DNA from: Lactobacillus sp. W8174
Lineage (GTDB): Bacteria; Bacillota; Bacilli; Lactobacillales; Lactobacillaceae
Direction: 5' to 3'
Length of the DNA stretch: 64,000 nucleotides
Assembly (NCBI RefSeq): GCF_016100975.1
Contig: NZ_JACFRN010000003.1
Span: forward strand, 62,001 to 126,000
The position numbers and the translations under genes were made by a program. Below the pieces are notes generated by a model that saw only the letters and a program-made list of their open reading frames with translations, made no database searches and was not told the DNA's origin. Below, piece after piece: positions 25,602 through 34,138 of the stretch (position 1 is the stretch's first letter; each line of letters starts with the position of its first letter).

Positions 25602-26843
25602 ATGAAAAAAGATGAAGAGGGCGTAAAAGTTTCCAAAAATTATTGGATAAGAGTTGTCATTATATTTTTCCTAGGCTGGATATTGATGTATGGTACACGA
25701 ACCATTTTCAATCCTATTATGGGTATCGTTGGCAAGCAATTTGGCTTAAACAACACACAATTAGGATTAGCAAATAGTATTTTCTTTTTAACTTATGCCA
25801 TTTTCCAGGTACCATTTGGTGCTTTGGGTGATAAGTATGGAAGAAAATTAGTGATTACAATAGGTTTTATTGTATTAGCTGTAATGAGCTGGCTATCCGG
25901 AATTGCTGCAAGTTTTACTTTGTTTTTAATTATTAGAGCCCTTGCGGGTGTGGGACAAGCCTCTTATTATGGTCCGCAGTACGCTTTGTCATCAGAAGCT
26001 ATTCCACAAGATAAACTTACTTTAGGTACCGCTATTATCAATTCTGGGATGGCCTTTGGTACTTCTGGCGGATACTTGCTTTCAAGCTATTTAGTTTTAC
26101 AAAACCATCAAAGTTGGAAAGTACCATTCTTTGTGGTAGCAATTCCAACATTCATCCTGGCGATAGTGTTCTTTACATGTTTAAAGGAAAAAGTTTATAG
26201 ACCTAAAGAAAATGAAGTGCAGGAGAAACAACCAGAAGAAAAAGTTTCCCTTAAAAAAATTTTTACAGACAAGAATCTAGTTGCAGCCTTTATTCTTTGC
26301 TTCTGCAGTATTTACGCTAACTTTGTGATTATTACTTGGCTACCATCTTTCTTAATTTCCAATAGAGGATTTCAAGGTGGCAGTGTAGGCTTTATTTCTT
26401 CCTTGGTACCATGGGCTTCAATACCAGGAGCATTAATTTTTGCGAAATTAGCTGATAAAACTGGTAGCACTAAAAAATGGATATATATTTTAGTTCCACT
26501 TTCAATCATTTCAGTATTTGCAATTGCTTTCGTTTCTAATAAAACTTTGCTGATTGCAGTGTTGATCTTATATGGCTTGACGGGTAAATTAGCGATTGAT
26601 CCTATCATAGTGGCTTATGTAACTAAAAAGGCACCTTATGGTTCTTTGTCAACTACATTAAGTGCCTACAATTTTATAGGTATGTCTGGCTCTATTTTGG
26701 CACCATATATTACTGGCTGGTTAGCAGATGTAACAGGACAAATGGAAATTGGCTTTTACTTAGGTTGTGGTTTGCTAATAATTGGCTTGATTGTCTTTGC
26801 TGTAATGGCAACTGACTCAGAGAAAGGGGAGACAGCTGTATAA
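25602..26843 (+). CDS. Major facilitator superfamily transporter of the carbamoyl cluster
   Basis: A 413-residue membrane protein with 12 predicted membrane segments. AAAGGAG lies seven bases before the ATG. The MFS loop 2-3 motif is GALGDKYGRKLV (about 75-86). The start FLGWILMYGTRTIFNPIMGIVGKQFGLNNTQLGLANSIFFLTYAIFQVP resembles the anion:cation symporter branch that takes up organic anions. The stop codon overlaps the start of carbamate kinase (TAATG at 26841-26845). Genomic position argues that it imports the carbamoyl substrate (an oxalurate- or ureide-like anion) or exports the product. The substrate is not determined. Confidence 0.85.
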   Translation: MKKDEEGVKVSKNYWIRVVIIFFLGWILMYGTRTIFNPIMGIVGKQFGLNNTQLGLANSIFFLTYAIFQVPFGALGDKYGRKLVITIGFIVLAVMSWLSGIAASFTLFLIIRALAGVGQASYYGPQYALSSEAIPQDKLTLGTAIINSGMAFGTSGGYLLSSYLVLQNHQSWKVPFFVVAIPTFILAIVFFTCLKEKVYRPKENEVQEKQPEEKVSLKKIFTDKNLVAAFILCFCSIYANFVIITWLPSFLISNRGFQGGSVGFISSLVPWASIPGALIFAKLADKTGSTKKWIYILVPLSIISVFAIAFVSNKTLLIAVLILYGLTGKLAIDPIIVAYVTKKAPYGSLSTTLSAYNFIGMSGSILAPYITGWLADVTGQMEIGFYLGCGLLIIGLIVFAVMATDSEKGETAV

Positions 26844-27778
26844 TGGCAACTAGTGTAATCGCCCTTGGTGGAAATGCGATCTTAGAAAAGGATCCAACAG
26901 ACATTGGGCAAAAAGAAACGGTTAATAGAGCTACACGCTATATTGTTGAATATATTATGGCTGGAAATAAGGTGGCGATTTGTCACGGTAATGGACCTCA
27001 AGTAGGTAATTTGTTACTACAACAAAGTGCTGCTAATTCAAAAAAGAATCCAGCATTTAAGCTAGATACTTGTGGAGCAATGACGGAAGGTAGTATTGGC
27101 TACTGGATTCAGCAGGGCTTGGACAATGCATCTCAAGAGCTGGGTGAAAATGTTAAGTCCCTGACTGTTATTACTCAATCTGAAGTTGATAAAAATGATC
27201 CTTCGTTTAAATCTCCGAGCAAGCCTATAGGTCCTTTTTATACTAAAGAAGAAGTGGTTGAGCTTCAAAGAAACAGTAATGATACATTTATTGAAGACGC
27301 GGGTCGTGGCTATAGAAAAGTTGTACCTTCTCCTAAGCCAGTAAAAATAGTTGAAGGGGATATTATTAAGGATACTGTTAACGCTGGCATTGTACCAATC
27401 GTTGCCGGTGGTGGCGGTATACCAGTTATTATAGAAGAAAATAAAATTAAGGGCGTAGAGGCTGTTATTGATAAAGATTTTGGCTCTGAAAAAGTTGCAG
27501 AAGGAATCTCAGCAGATAATTTAATAATTTTAACAGCCGTAGATAATGTTTACATCAATTTTGGAAAAAAAGATCAAAAAGCTTTGAGTCATATTACAGT
27601 TTCTGAAGCTGAAATATATATAAAACAGGGACAATTTGCGAAAGGAAGTATGTTACCTAAGATTCAAGCAGCTATTTTGTTTGTTAAAAATCACCCAGAT
27701 AGAAAAGCAATTATAACTTCAATTTCTAATTTACCAAATATTTCAGAAAATGTTGGAACCATAATTACTTACAAATAA
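26843..27778 (+). CDS. arcC: Carbamate kinase (catabolic)
   Basis: A 311-residue cytoplasmic kinase of usual family length: carbamoyl phosphate + ADP gives ATP + carbamate (then ammonia and CO2). It carries the amino-acid-kinase motifs IALGGNAIL (about 5-13), ICHGNGPQVGNLLLQQ (about 47-62), PIVAGGGGIPVI (about 188-199), VIDKDFGSEKVA and LTAVDNVYINFG. It lies in the AllFGH-type operon rather than with arcA/arcB, so it is the functional analogue of E. coli AllK (YbcF), harvesting ATP from carbamoyl phosphate released upstream. The start overlaps the MFS stop. The symbol is family-based. Confidence 0.93.
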   Translation: MATSVIALGGNAILEKDPTDIGQKETVNRATRYIVEYIMAGNKVAICHGNGPQVGNLLLQQSAANSKKNPAFKLDTCGAMTEGSIGYWIQQGLDNASQELGENVKSLTVITQSEVDKNDPSFKSPSKPIGPFYTKEEVVELQRNSNDTFIEDAGRGYRKVVPSPKPVKIVEGDIIKDTVNAGIVPIVAGGGGIPVIIEENKIKGVEAVIDKDFGSEKVAEGISADNLIILTAVDNVYINFGKKDQKALSHITVSEAEIYIKQGQFAKGSMLPKIQAAILFVKNHPDRKAIITSISNLPNISENVGTIITYK

Positions 27779-27796
27779 AGAAACGTAGGTACTACC

Positions 27797-29017
27797 ATGA
27801 GAAAAAAAGTAAAGTTGTCAATGGTTAATCAGATTTTGATAGCCGTTATTCTTGGTGTAATATTTGGGTTTGCATTACCTGGTTTTTCAGTTCAATTAAA
27901 GATAATTGGTGATATTTTTTTAAAATTAATGCAGATGTCCATACCAATTTTGGTACTGGGTCAAATAATTCAGGCAGTAGGAGGTATTAAACCTAATGAA
28001 CTGAGTAAATTAGGAATTAAAACTATTGTCATTTTTGCAATCTCCTCATTACTTGCTGCTGCTTTCGGTGCATTAGTTGGAATATTATTTAAACCTGGAA
28101 TTGGTGTGCATCTCACCAAGGTTGCTGAAAAAGCAATACATGTTAAGTCCGTTTCGTTAAGTGAAACAATTTTAAGCTTTTTTACTAGCAACATCTTCGA
28201 ATCTTTATCTAATGGGACAATTATTCAGATTATTATTTTTGCGATTTTTTTTGGTATTGGATTAAGCAAATTTATGGAGAAAAAGCCTAAATCAAAATTG
28301 CTTGACTTAATAATCGACTTTAATGATGTCATTATTCAATTAGTAACCTGTGTAATGTTCTTTGCCCCAATAGGCATCTTTGCACTGATTGCTTCTACTA
28401 TTAGCAATTTGGGTATTAAAATAATTTTGCCGCTGATAAAATACTTATTCTCCTATGGGTTTGCAACATTCGCTTATTTGTTAATTTGGATTGTAATTAT
28501 ATCTTTATATCTTAAAGTTAACCCAATTAAATTAATCAGCAATATGTCAGAAATGTCGTTGATGGCTTTAGCTACTACTTCCTCGGCGATTACTTTACCG
28601 ATTGAAATGAATGAAGCTAAAAACAAACTAGGCTTAAAAGATAGAATTACTAACTTGGTTTTACCATTAGGCATGTCATTAAATTCTAATGGTTCTGCCA
28701 TGCATATGGCCATAACGGTGATTACAATTGCGCAATTATATAATATTAACTTTACTTTAGATAAGATGTTTTATCTTATTGTAATATCAACATTTGTGTC
28801 ACTTGCTAATGCTGTTGTTCCAGGAGCAGGTTTGGTTTCACTAGCAATAATTGTTCCTCAAATGGGATTACCAGTTGAAAGTATAGCAATTTTTGCAGGT
28901 GTAGAATGGTTCGTAGGGATGCTCAGAACTATTTTAAACGTTAATTCTGATGTTTATTCTGCACTAATGGTTGGAAAGTCGGCTGATGCCATTGATTATG
29001 AAGTATTTAATAAATAG
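27797..29017 (+). CDS. Dicarboxylate/amino acid:cation symporter (DAACS family)
   Basis: A 406-residue membrane protein with eight main membrane segments. It has the DAACS signatures: SSLLAAAFGALVG, a serine-rich loop (LMALATTSSAITLPIEMNEA, about 253-272) and SLNSNGSAMHMAITVI (about 293-308), which takes the place of the NMDG region. The family imports glutamate, aspartate, serine or C4-dicarboxylates with Na+ or H+. It is the last gene of the carbamoyl operon (18 bases after carbamate kinase) and is followed by a strong terminator. It may import the substrate or exchange the keto/amido-acid product. The ribosome binding site is weak (GTAGG). Confidence 0.85.
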   Translation: MRKKVKLSMVNQILIAVILGVIFGFALPGFSVQLKIIGDIFLKLMQMSIPILVLGQIIQAVGGIKPNELSKLGIKTIVIFAISSLLAAAFGALVGILFKPGIGVHLTKVAEKAIHVKSVSLSETILSFFTSNIFESLSNGTIIQIIIFAIFFGIGLSKFMEKKPKSKLLDLIIDFNDVIIQLVTCVMFFAPIGIFALIASTISNLGIKIILPLIKYLFSYGFATFAYLLIWIVIISLYLKVNPIKLISNMSEMSLMALATTSSAITLPIEMNEAKNKLGLKDRITNLVLPLGMSLNSNGSAMHMAITVITIAQLYNINFTLDKMFYLIVISTFVSLANAVVPGAGLVSLAIIVPQMGLPVESIAIFAGVEWFVGMLRTILNVNSDVYSALMVGKSADAIDYEVFNK

Positions 29018-29087
29018 GTGTAAGAAAGAAGTGATTTACTAAGTAAAAATACTGTCTATTCTTCTACAAATTCTCACTTATTTTAAC

Positions 29088-29128
29088 TAAGGACTGAGAC
29101 CGATATTATTTCGGTCTCAGTCCTTTTA
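29088..29128 (+). terminator. Strong terminator of the carbamoyl operon
   Basis: The perfect 13-bp arms GGACTGAGACCGA (29091-29103) and TCGGTCTCAGTCC (29111-29123) are followed by TTTT. The remaining 200 bases to 29329 hold no supported gene. Confidence 0.9.
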
Positions 29129-29328
29129 ATTATTACAGTTTTCTCAGCTCGCTCTTCCGATAGCTTTTTTAGTTTAGAGTAGTACAAGTATGAGCCTTTA
29201 TTCGATAAAAATTGCGTCAGCCTTATAAATATAATTTGCAATTTACAAGGTAGCGACATTAATAATATACTTAAATAAAGTAGCAGTGTATGCATAATAA
29301 CAGTTGATTATATGAATATAGGCAAAAA

Positions 29329-30246
29329 ATGAGTAGTACATCAGTGATAGAAAACGTAGAAATTAACGGCACTAAACTTTATTTTTCAATTAGTTCAAAG
29401 CAAGGCCGAAAACCAATCATTTTATATTTGCACGGTGGACCAGGCGATGCTTGCATCCCCTTGACCAAAAAGTTTAATAGTGAACTAGAAGATCATTTTA
29501 TCTTTGTCAATCTGGAACAAAGAGGCAGCGGTCTGTCTTATTATAAATTCTCACCTGAAGAAAACTTGTCTATTAGTACCATCTTGACAGATATTCATCA
29601 GTTTGTGCTTTATTTATTAAAACGGTTAAGACAGGATAAATTGATTATCATGGGTCATTCTTGGGGCACGGTTTTAGGGCTCTATTTTATTCAAAAGTAT
29701 CCAGACCTGGTTACGCAATACATCGGAATTGGTCAAGTCGTTAATATGAAAAAGAATATTGCTTTACAAAAAGCTTTTTTACGAACAAAAATGAAAAACA
29801 CTGCCAAACTTGATCAGCTTGATTTTGTTCACGAACCAATTGATGCCAGCCTGAAATTAACTAAAATGATTGTAGCTTATGGCGGCTCAATCTATGGCGC
29901 TAAAAACTACCGTAAATTAATTTGGCCGTTTATATCTGCTAAAGATTATTCTTTTAAAGACTTAATTCATCGTTTGCAAGGCTCGAAGCAATCGATTCAA
30001 TACTTCTGGGAAGAACTAATGGACGTTAATTTTGAAAATATCCTGCATTTTGCCATTCCCATCACTTTCTGTGAGGGCGGGCATGACCATCATGTGTCCT
30101 CGCAGTTGACTGCAGAATATGCTGCTAAAATTACTAGTCCGTGCAATATAATTTGGTTTGACCATTCCGGGCATTTCCCGCAGTGGGAGGAGCCAACTAA
30201 ATTTAATCAGGAAATTATTGGACTTTTAGAGCCACAAGCAAACTAA
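29329..30246 (+). CDS. Alpha/beta hydrolase, proline iminopeptidase-like
   Basis: A 305-residue cytoplasmic enzyme. The oxyanion motif HGGPGD (about residues 34-39) is typical of prolyl aminopeptidase-like hydrolases. The nucleophile elbow is GHSWGT (about 106-111), the acid is in EGGHDHHVS (about 254-262), and the histidine is in DHSGHFPQWEEP (about 281-292). All three catalytic residues are present. Such enzymes release N-terminal proline or hydrolyse small esters and lactones. No signal peptide. It stands alone between terminators. Specificity cannot be set from sequence, so I give no symbol. Confidence 0.8.
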   Translation: MSSTSVIENVEINGTKLYFSISSKQGRKPIILYLHGGPGDACIPLTKKFNSELEDHFIFVNLEQRGSGLSYYKFSPEENLSISTILTDIHQFVLYLLKRLRQDKLIIMGHSWGTVLGLYFIQKYPDLVTQYIGIGQVVNMKKNIALQKAFLRTKMKNTAKLDQLDFVHEPIDASLKLTKMIVAYGGSIYGAKNYRKLIWPFISAKDYSFKDLIHRLQGSKQSIQYFWEELMDVNFENILHFAIPITFCEGGHDHHVSSQLTAEYAAKITSPCNIIWFDHSGHFPQWEEPTKFNQEIIGLLEPQAN

Positions 30247-30294
30247 AAAACTGGCAAATCACGTTATTCATCACGTAGATTTACCAGTTTTTTA
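30244..30294. terminator. Bidirectional terminator
   Basis: The arms AACTGGCAAATC and GATTTACCAGTT (one G-T pair) are flanked by an A run and a T run. It separates the convergent hydrolase and ABC ATPase genes. Confidence 0.85.
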
Positions 30295-30311
30295 TTTTTA
30301 ATTAGACCTTA

Positions 30312-31061
30312 TTAGTTATTCTGAAAATTACTCAAAAACTTGACGGTTTTTTCATTTTGCGGGTGATTGAATAATTGATCAGGTTTACCTTGTTCAATAA
30401 TTATTCCGTCGCTGATGAAAAACATTTGATCGGAAATCTCCTTCGCAAACGCCATTTCGTGGGTTACGATAATCATCGTTAAACCAGTAGTAGCCAGATT
30501 CTTCATGACGCTTAAAACTTCACCGACCATTTCAGGATCCAAAGCACTAGTAGGCTCATCAAATAACAGAATTTCAGGATCCATGCAGATAGCACGGGCA
30601 ATCGCAACCCGTTGTTGTTGTCCACCTGAAAGTTGGCTGGGACGAGCATTAACGTATTGCTCCATACCTACTTTTTTCAGATTAGCAAGTGCAATTTTAC
30701 GCGCCTCGTCTTTTGACCGTTTCAATACTAATTCTTGACCTACCATACAATTAGCTAAAACGTTCTTATTTTCAAACAAGTCAAATTGTTGGAAAACCAT
30801 GCCGACTTTAGCACGATAAATATTACGATTGTAGTTTGGTGCCAAAACATTTTCACCACGAAAATCAACTTCACCGGCAGTAGGTTCTTCAAGCAGATTG
30901 ATACAGCGCAAAGTAGTTGATTTACCGCCACCTGAAGGACCGATAATGGTGGCAATTTCACCTTTATTAATGTCAAAAGAGATATCTTTTAACACTTGGT
31001 GTTCACCGAATGTTTTCTTGATGTGCTTTAAACTTAAAATAGTTTCGTTTGTTTCAGTCAT
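30312..31061 (-). CDS. Polar amino-acid ABC transporter ATP-binding protein (lysine-regulated)
   Basis: A 249-residue ATPase: Walker [10 protein letters not shown] (about 39-47), Q-loop [14 protein letters not shown], signature LSGGQQQR (about 143-150), Walker [16 protein letters not shown]-loop VTHEM. These are the GlnQ/ArtP-type features of ABC importers for polar amino acids. The start codon overlaps the stop of the upstream fused binding protein-permease (shared base at 31061), so the two form one transporter. A lysine riboswitch leads the operon, which points to lysine or another cationic amino acid as substrate. Confidence 0.92.
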   Translation of the reverse strand: MTETNETILSLKHIKKTFGEHQVLKDISFDINKGEIATIIGPSGGGKSTTLRCINLLEEPTAGEVDFRGENVLAPNYNRNIYRAKVGMVFQQFDLFENKNVLANCMVGQELVLKRSKDEARKIALANLKKVGMEQYVNARPSQLSGGQQQRVAIARAICMDPEILLFDEPTSALDPEMVGEVLSVMKNLATTGLTMIIVTHEMAFAKEISDQMFFISDGIIIEQGKPDQLFNHPQNEKTVKFLSNFQNN

Positions 31062-32686
31062 TAGTTCTTAGCCTCCATGTCTTTTGGTGTGCCCACTTGA
31101 ACTTGGTTTGCCATTAAGTTGTAATTCTTACTTCCTTGGAGGTGTTTTTCAATTAAATTGAAAATTCTGGTAATGGTAAAGGTCAAGATGAGGTAGATAG
31201 CAGAAATTGTCAGGTAAGTTGGGAAGAACTTAAATGTCTGACTCGCAATAGTTGAACCAACGAAGAACAACTCTGATACGGAGATGATACTCAAAACTGA
31301 GGTATCCTTGATATTAACGATAAATTCGTTAGTAATTGAAGGAAGACAGTTTTTGATTGCTTGTGGCAGAATAATGTGCCACATTCTCTGGTTGTGGGTC
31401 ATTCCTAACGCACTGGCTGCTTCAAATTGACCTTCGGGTGTAGAAATAATTCCTCCCCGAATAATTTCGGCTAAATATGCTCCAGTGTTAATGGAAACAA
31501 TGATTAGTGCGGCCACCGTTCTGTCAATATTCAAGTGCCAGAACTGAGCAATACCATAGTAAATCACGGCGGCTTGAACCATCATTGGCGTACCCCGAAA
31601 AATCTCGATATAAACTGAAAGCAGCCAGTTGACAAACTTAAGCAGCCATCTTTTACCGGTAGTAGTTGGTGTAGGAATAGTTCTCACAATACCCACTGCC
31701 AGACCGATAAAGAAACCTACAATGGTACCAACTGAAGCTAAAAGCAAGGTCATACCGATACCGTTTAAAATCATGCCGCCATATTGGCGCCACATTGATA
31801 CTAACCACGGTTCTGATTTAGCCTTTTTGCCTTTTTTATCACTATCAGTTTTAGGCTGCTCCTTAACAGCTTCAGTCATTAACCTTACCCTTTTTGCTTG
31901 GGGAATAGTAGCTAAAATTTGGTTAACGCTCTTAAGCAGCGCCTTGTTGGGCTTGGCAATTCCGATTGAAGTGACAGATTCTTCTTTAGTAGCGTGAAAA
32001 CCAGCCATTTTGCTGACAGGAATTGACTTAATGTCAGGATCAACCATCTTAAAGGAAGTTGACTCAGTGTCTTCGGCAACATAGCCGTCAATGGTACCGG
32101 AGATTAAACTTTGCCGCATTGCCGCAAAATCGCGCATAGCCGGTTGTCTCTTAGCACCTTTTAACTGCTTGATCAGATCATAGTGGAAAGTACCTTGTTG
32201 TGCTGTTAATTTAGCACCCTTAAAGTCGGTCAGCTTTTTAGCGTTGGCATATCTGCTGTTAATCTTGGTAATTACCACAAAAGTACTGTTTCTATATGGC
32301 TTAGAGAAATTAATGGCTTTTTCACGTTCAGCTGTTGGACTCATCCCAGCGATAATCAAATCAGCTTTGCCACTGGTTAAAGCAGGAAGCAAACCGTCCC
32401 ATTCGGTCTTAACAACTTCTACTTTTCTATGTAATTTTTGACCAATAATTTTGGCAATTTTAACGTCATAACCATTGGCGTATTCTTTTGAGCCCTCAAT
32501 TGGCACAGCACCATTGGCATTATTAGTCTGTGTCCAATTGTACGGCTGATAATTAGCTTCCATGGCGACTTTTAGCGTACCATCGTCCTTTTTGGCGTTA
32601 ACTTCATTCAGACTAAAATTAGCCCCAATGCCCAAACAGGTGAATAAGGCAACTAAGGTAGCCAGCCACTTAAATCTTGACTTCAT
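31061..32686 (-). CDS. Fused substrate-binding protein and permease of an amino-acid ABC transporter
   Basis: 541 residues from the ATG at 32686 (GGAGG eight bases upstream; the longer reading frame to 32770 would run through the riboswitch terminator). A signal sequence or anchor (1 to about 35, ...NEVNA) is followed by a family-3 solute-binding domain (about 40-275: LKVAMEANYQPYNW, GYDVKIAKIIGQKL, WDGLLPALTSGKADLIIAGMSPTAERE). The permease domain follows (about 300-525), with the EAA loop (EAASALGMTHNQRMWHIILP). Such SBP-permease fusions are common in lactic acid bacteria for glutamine, arginine or lysine. The lysine riboswitch in the leader suggests lysine. It forms an operon with the ATPase downstream. 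Confidence 0.92.
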   Translation of the reverse strand: MKSRFKWLATLVALFTCLGIGANFSLNEVNAKKDDGTLKVAMEANYQPYNWTQTNNANGAVPIEGSKEYANGYDVKIAKIIGQKLHRKVEVVKTEWDGLLPALTSGKADLIIAGMSPTAEREKAINFSKPYRNSTFVVITKINSRYANAKKLTDFKGAKLTAQQGTFHYDLIKQLKGAKRQPAMRDFAAMRQSLISGTIDGYVAEDTESTSFKMVDPDIKSIPVSKMAGFHATKEESVTSIGIAKPNKALLKSVNQILATIPQAKRVRLMTEAVKEQPKTDSDKKGKKAKSEPWLVSMWRQYGGMILNGIGMTLLLASVGTIVGFFIGLAVGIVRTIPTPTTTGKRWLLKFVNWLLSVYIEIFRGTPMMVQAAVIYYGIAQFWHLNIDRTVAALIIVSINTGAYLAEIIRGGIISTPEGQFEAASALGMTHNQRMWHIILPQAIKNCLPSITNEFIVNIKDTSVLSIISVSELFFVGSTIASQTFKFFPTYLTISAIYLILTFTITRIFNLIEKHLQGSKNYNLMANQVQVGTPKDMEAKN

Positions 32687-32742
32687 TTTGAAAACCTCCA
32701 CAAAATATGTTTCAAATAAAGCCAATACAATAAAAGCGTAAA

Positions 32743-32777
32743 CAAAAACCTCGCTGTTAGTCAAAAACAACGAGGTT
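32743..32777 (-). terminator. Riboswitch expression-platform terminator
   Basis: On the minus strand AACCTCG pairs with CGAGGTT and is followed by a T run, between the lysine aptamer and the start codon at 32686. It is the likely attenuator controlled by lysine. Confidence 0.8.
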
Positions 32778-32799
32778 ATAATCTATTTTTTAAACAAAT

Positions 32800-32968
32800 C
32801 ATATAGCGCTCCCTGGAGATGAACCAGGACAGTCTGCAAAATATTCTCTTGCAGCCCAACAAAAAGATTGAAACGAACAACATTTTTGTTTCGGCAGTAA
32901 TTCTTACGCTAACCTTCAAAGTGTTCGCTCACTCAGATTAGTTTCGTAACAACCGCGACCTCTATTGC
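32800..32968 (-). ncRNA. Lysine riboswitch (L box)
   Basis: Read on the minus strand, the leader contains the conserved L-box blocks in order: AGAGGTCGCGG at 32964-32954, GAAGGTTAGCGTAAG, TGCCGAAAC, TTGGGCTGC, GACTGTC and GGGAGCGCTAT at the end. These form the five-way junction of the lysine aptamer. A terminator follows at 32743-32777. Binding of lysine should cause termination and reduce the ABC transporter, so that uptake rises when lysine is scarce. Confidence 0.88.
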
Positions 32969-32993
32969 ATTGGAAATTATTTAACTTAGAAAA

Positions 32994-33022
32994 ATAATAG
33001 GCTATTAAGAGTGACTTGTCAA
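32994..33022 (-). promoter_or_regulatory. Sigma-A promoter of the lysine riboswitch/ABC operon
   Basis: On the minus strand TTGACA (33022-33017) is exactly 17 bp from TATTAT (32999-32994), about 30 bases before the aptamer. Confidence 0.85.
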
Positions 33023-33101
33023 TAATTTTATTTAAAAAATATTTTATAATTATCTCATTTATTATCTTTTACTATTTTAAAAGGCTGCTGGGATCCTGCT
33101 C

Positions 33102-33734
33102 TCACTGCCAGCCATTATCCTTTTGATAGGCACTTTTTTTCATTCTGGAAACATAGGGATTACCTGCTACATAGTAACGTAATTTTTTATTGGCCCATTC
33201 TAATTCAGATTGACTCACGCCAATTCTGGCACTGGTTTTAATTTCCTTAGCCCACTTTTTATGACTGTCGTCTAAATCAATTTTAAATGGAGAGTCAGAC
33301 AGGAAGTGTAAATTCCATTTTTTATCGTGAATACCAAAAGCCTGCATCATTTTAGCAGGACCATTAGTTAAAAGCACGCCATTTTTACCGGCACGGTTTT
33401 TAATCATCTGCTCTATGCCCCAGACTGGTTCGATAGCCCTGATTAAAACTCCTTGTGGCTCATTATATTCTTGTGCTGCGACATCGAAAAAGAAATACTG
33501 TCTTTGGGCGTAAATGTAGATAGTTCCGCCTTTACGATAAAGCCCCTCATTAGCCGGACTGCGATGACCGCCATAAGAATGTGCTGCCCGGTCTTTAACG
33601 CCCAGGTAAGCTTCTGCTTCCACAATATAGCCACCCATTATATTCTGGCCATCATTATATGTTAATGGTCTGCCAATCAAATCTTTAGTAATGGCAGCAG
33701 TTGATCTATTAGAGAAATAAGTTGAATAATTCAT
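33102..33734 (-). CDS. DNA-3-methyladenine glycosylase (AAG/MPG type)
   Basis: A 210-residue base-excision repair enzyme of usual family length. It has the MPG-type motifs: VEAEAYLGVKDRAAHSYGGHR (about 37-57, holding the catalytic Glu), NEGLYRKGGTIYIYAQRQYFFFDV (about 61-84), GVLIRAIEPVWGIEQM, LLTNGPAKMMQAFGI (about 121-135). It excises alkylated purines from DNA in the cytoplasm. The ATG lies 45 bases from the divergent DUF488 start, so the two share a promoter region. Confidence 0.9.
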   Translation of the reverse strand: MNYSTYFSNRSTAAITKDLIGRPLTYNDGQNIMGGYIVEAEAYLGVKDRAAHSYGGHRSPANEGLYRKGGTIYIYAQRQYFFFDVAAQEYNEPQGVLIRAIEPVWGIEQMIKNRAGKNGVLLTNGPAKMMQAFGIHDKKWNLHFLSDSPFKIDLDDSHKKWAKEIKTSARIGVSQSELEWANKKLRYYVAGNPYVSRMKKSAYQKDNGWQ

Positions 33735-33778
33735 TTTTTCTTCCGTGTAGTAAACTTAAACTAAAAGGAGATATTACA

Positions 33779-34138
33779 ATGACAAAGATAAAATTAGTAC
33801 GCATTTACGAACATGAGCAGCCTGCTGGCTACCGCATTTTAGTTGATCGTCTGTGGCCACGAGGCAAAAGCAAAAAAGATGCTAATTTGGATGAGTGGGT
33901 TAAAGAAATTGGTCCCAGCACCGAATTGCGTAAGTGGTTCAATCACGATGATACTAAATATCCTGAGTTTAGGCAAAAGTACATTGCTGAATTAGAACAT
34001 AATCCTGTGACTGCCAGTTTTGTCACCCGAGTGAAAGACGAACTTGCAAAACAAGATGTCCTTTTTCTTTATGGTGCAAAGAATAAAGAGCACAACCAGG
34101 CAGTTGTGCTCAAAGAATACGTTGAACAAAGATTATAG
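33779..34138 (+). CDS. DUF488 family protein
   Basis: 119 residues from the ATG at 33779 (AAAAGGAG about nine bases upstream; an in-frame ATG at 33722 lacks a site and overlaps the glycosylase start). Motifs typical of DUF488 are RILVDRLWPRGKSK (about 19-32), LDEWVKEIGPSTELRKWFNHD and a C-terminal LFLYGAKNKEHNQAVVLKEY. The family is widespread and its biochemical function is not established. It ends six bases inside the convergent TerC gene. Confidence 0.85.
   Translation: MTKIKLVRIYEHEQPAGYRILVDRLWPRGKSKKDANLDEWVKEIGPSTELRKWFNHDDTKYPEFRQKYIAELEHNPVTASFVTRVKDELAKQDVLFLYGAKNKEHNQAVVLKEYVEQRL

Noticed and set aside
29083-29295. 70-residue minus-strand frame between the carbamoyl operon and the hydrolase
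   Set aside because: It overlaps the strong terminator hairpin at 29088-29128 and has no ribosome binding site or recognisable motif.
32687-32770. N-terminal extension of the fused ABC binding protein-permease
   Set aside because: It would translate through the riboswitch terminator; the ATG at 32686 has a good site and begins a proper signal sequence.
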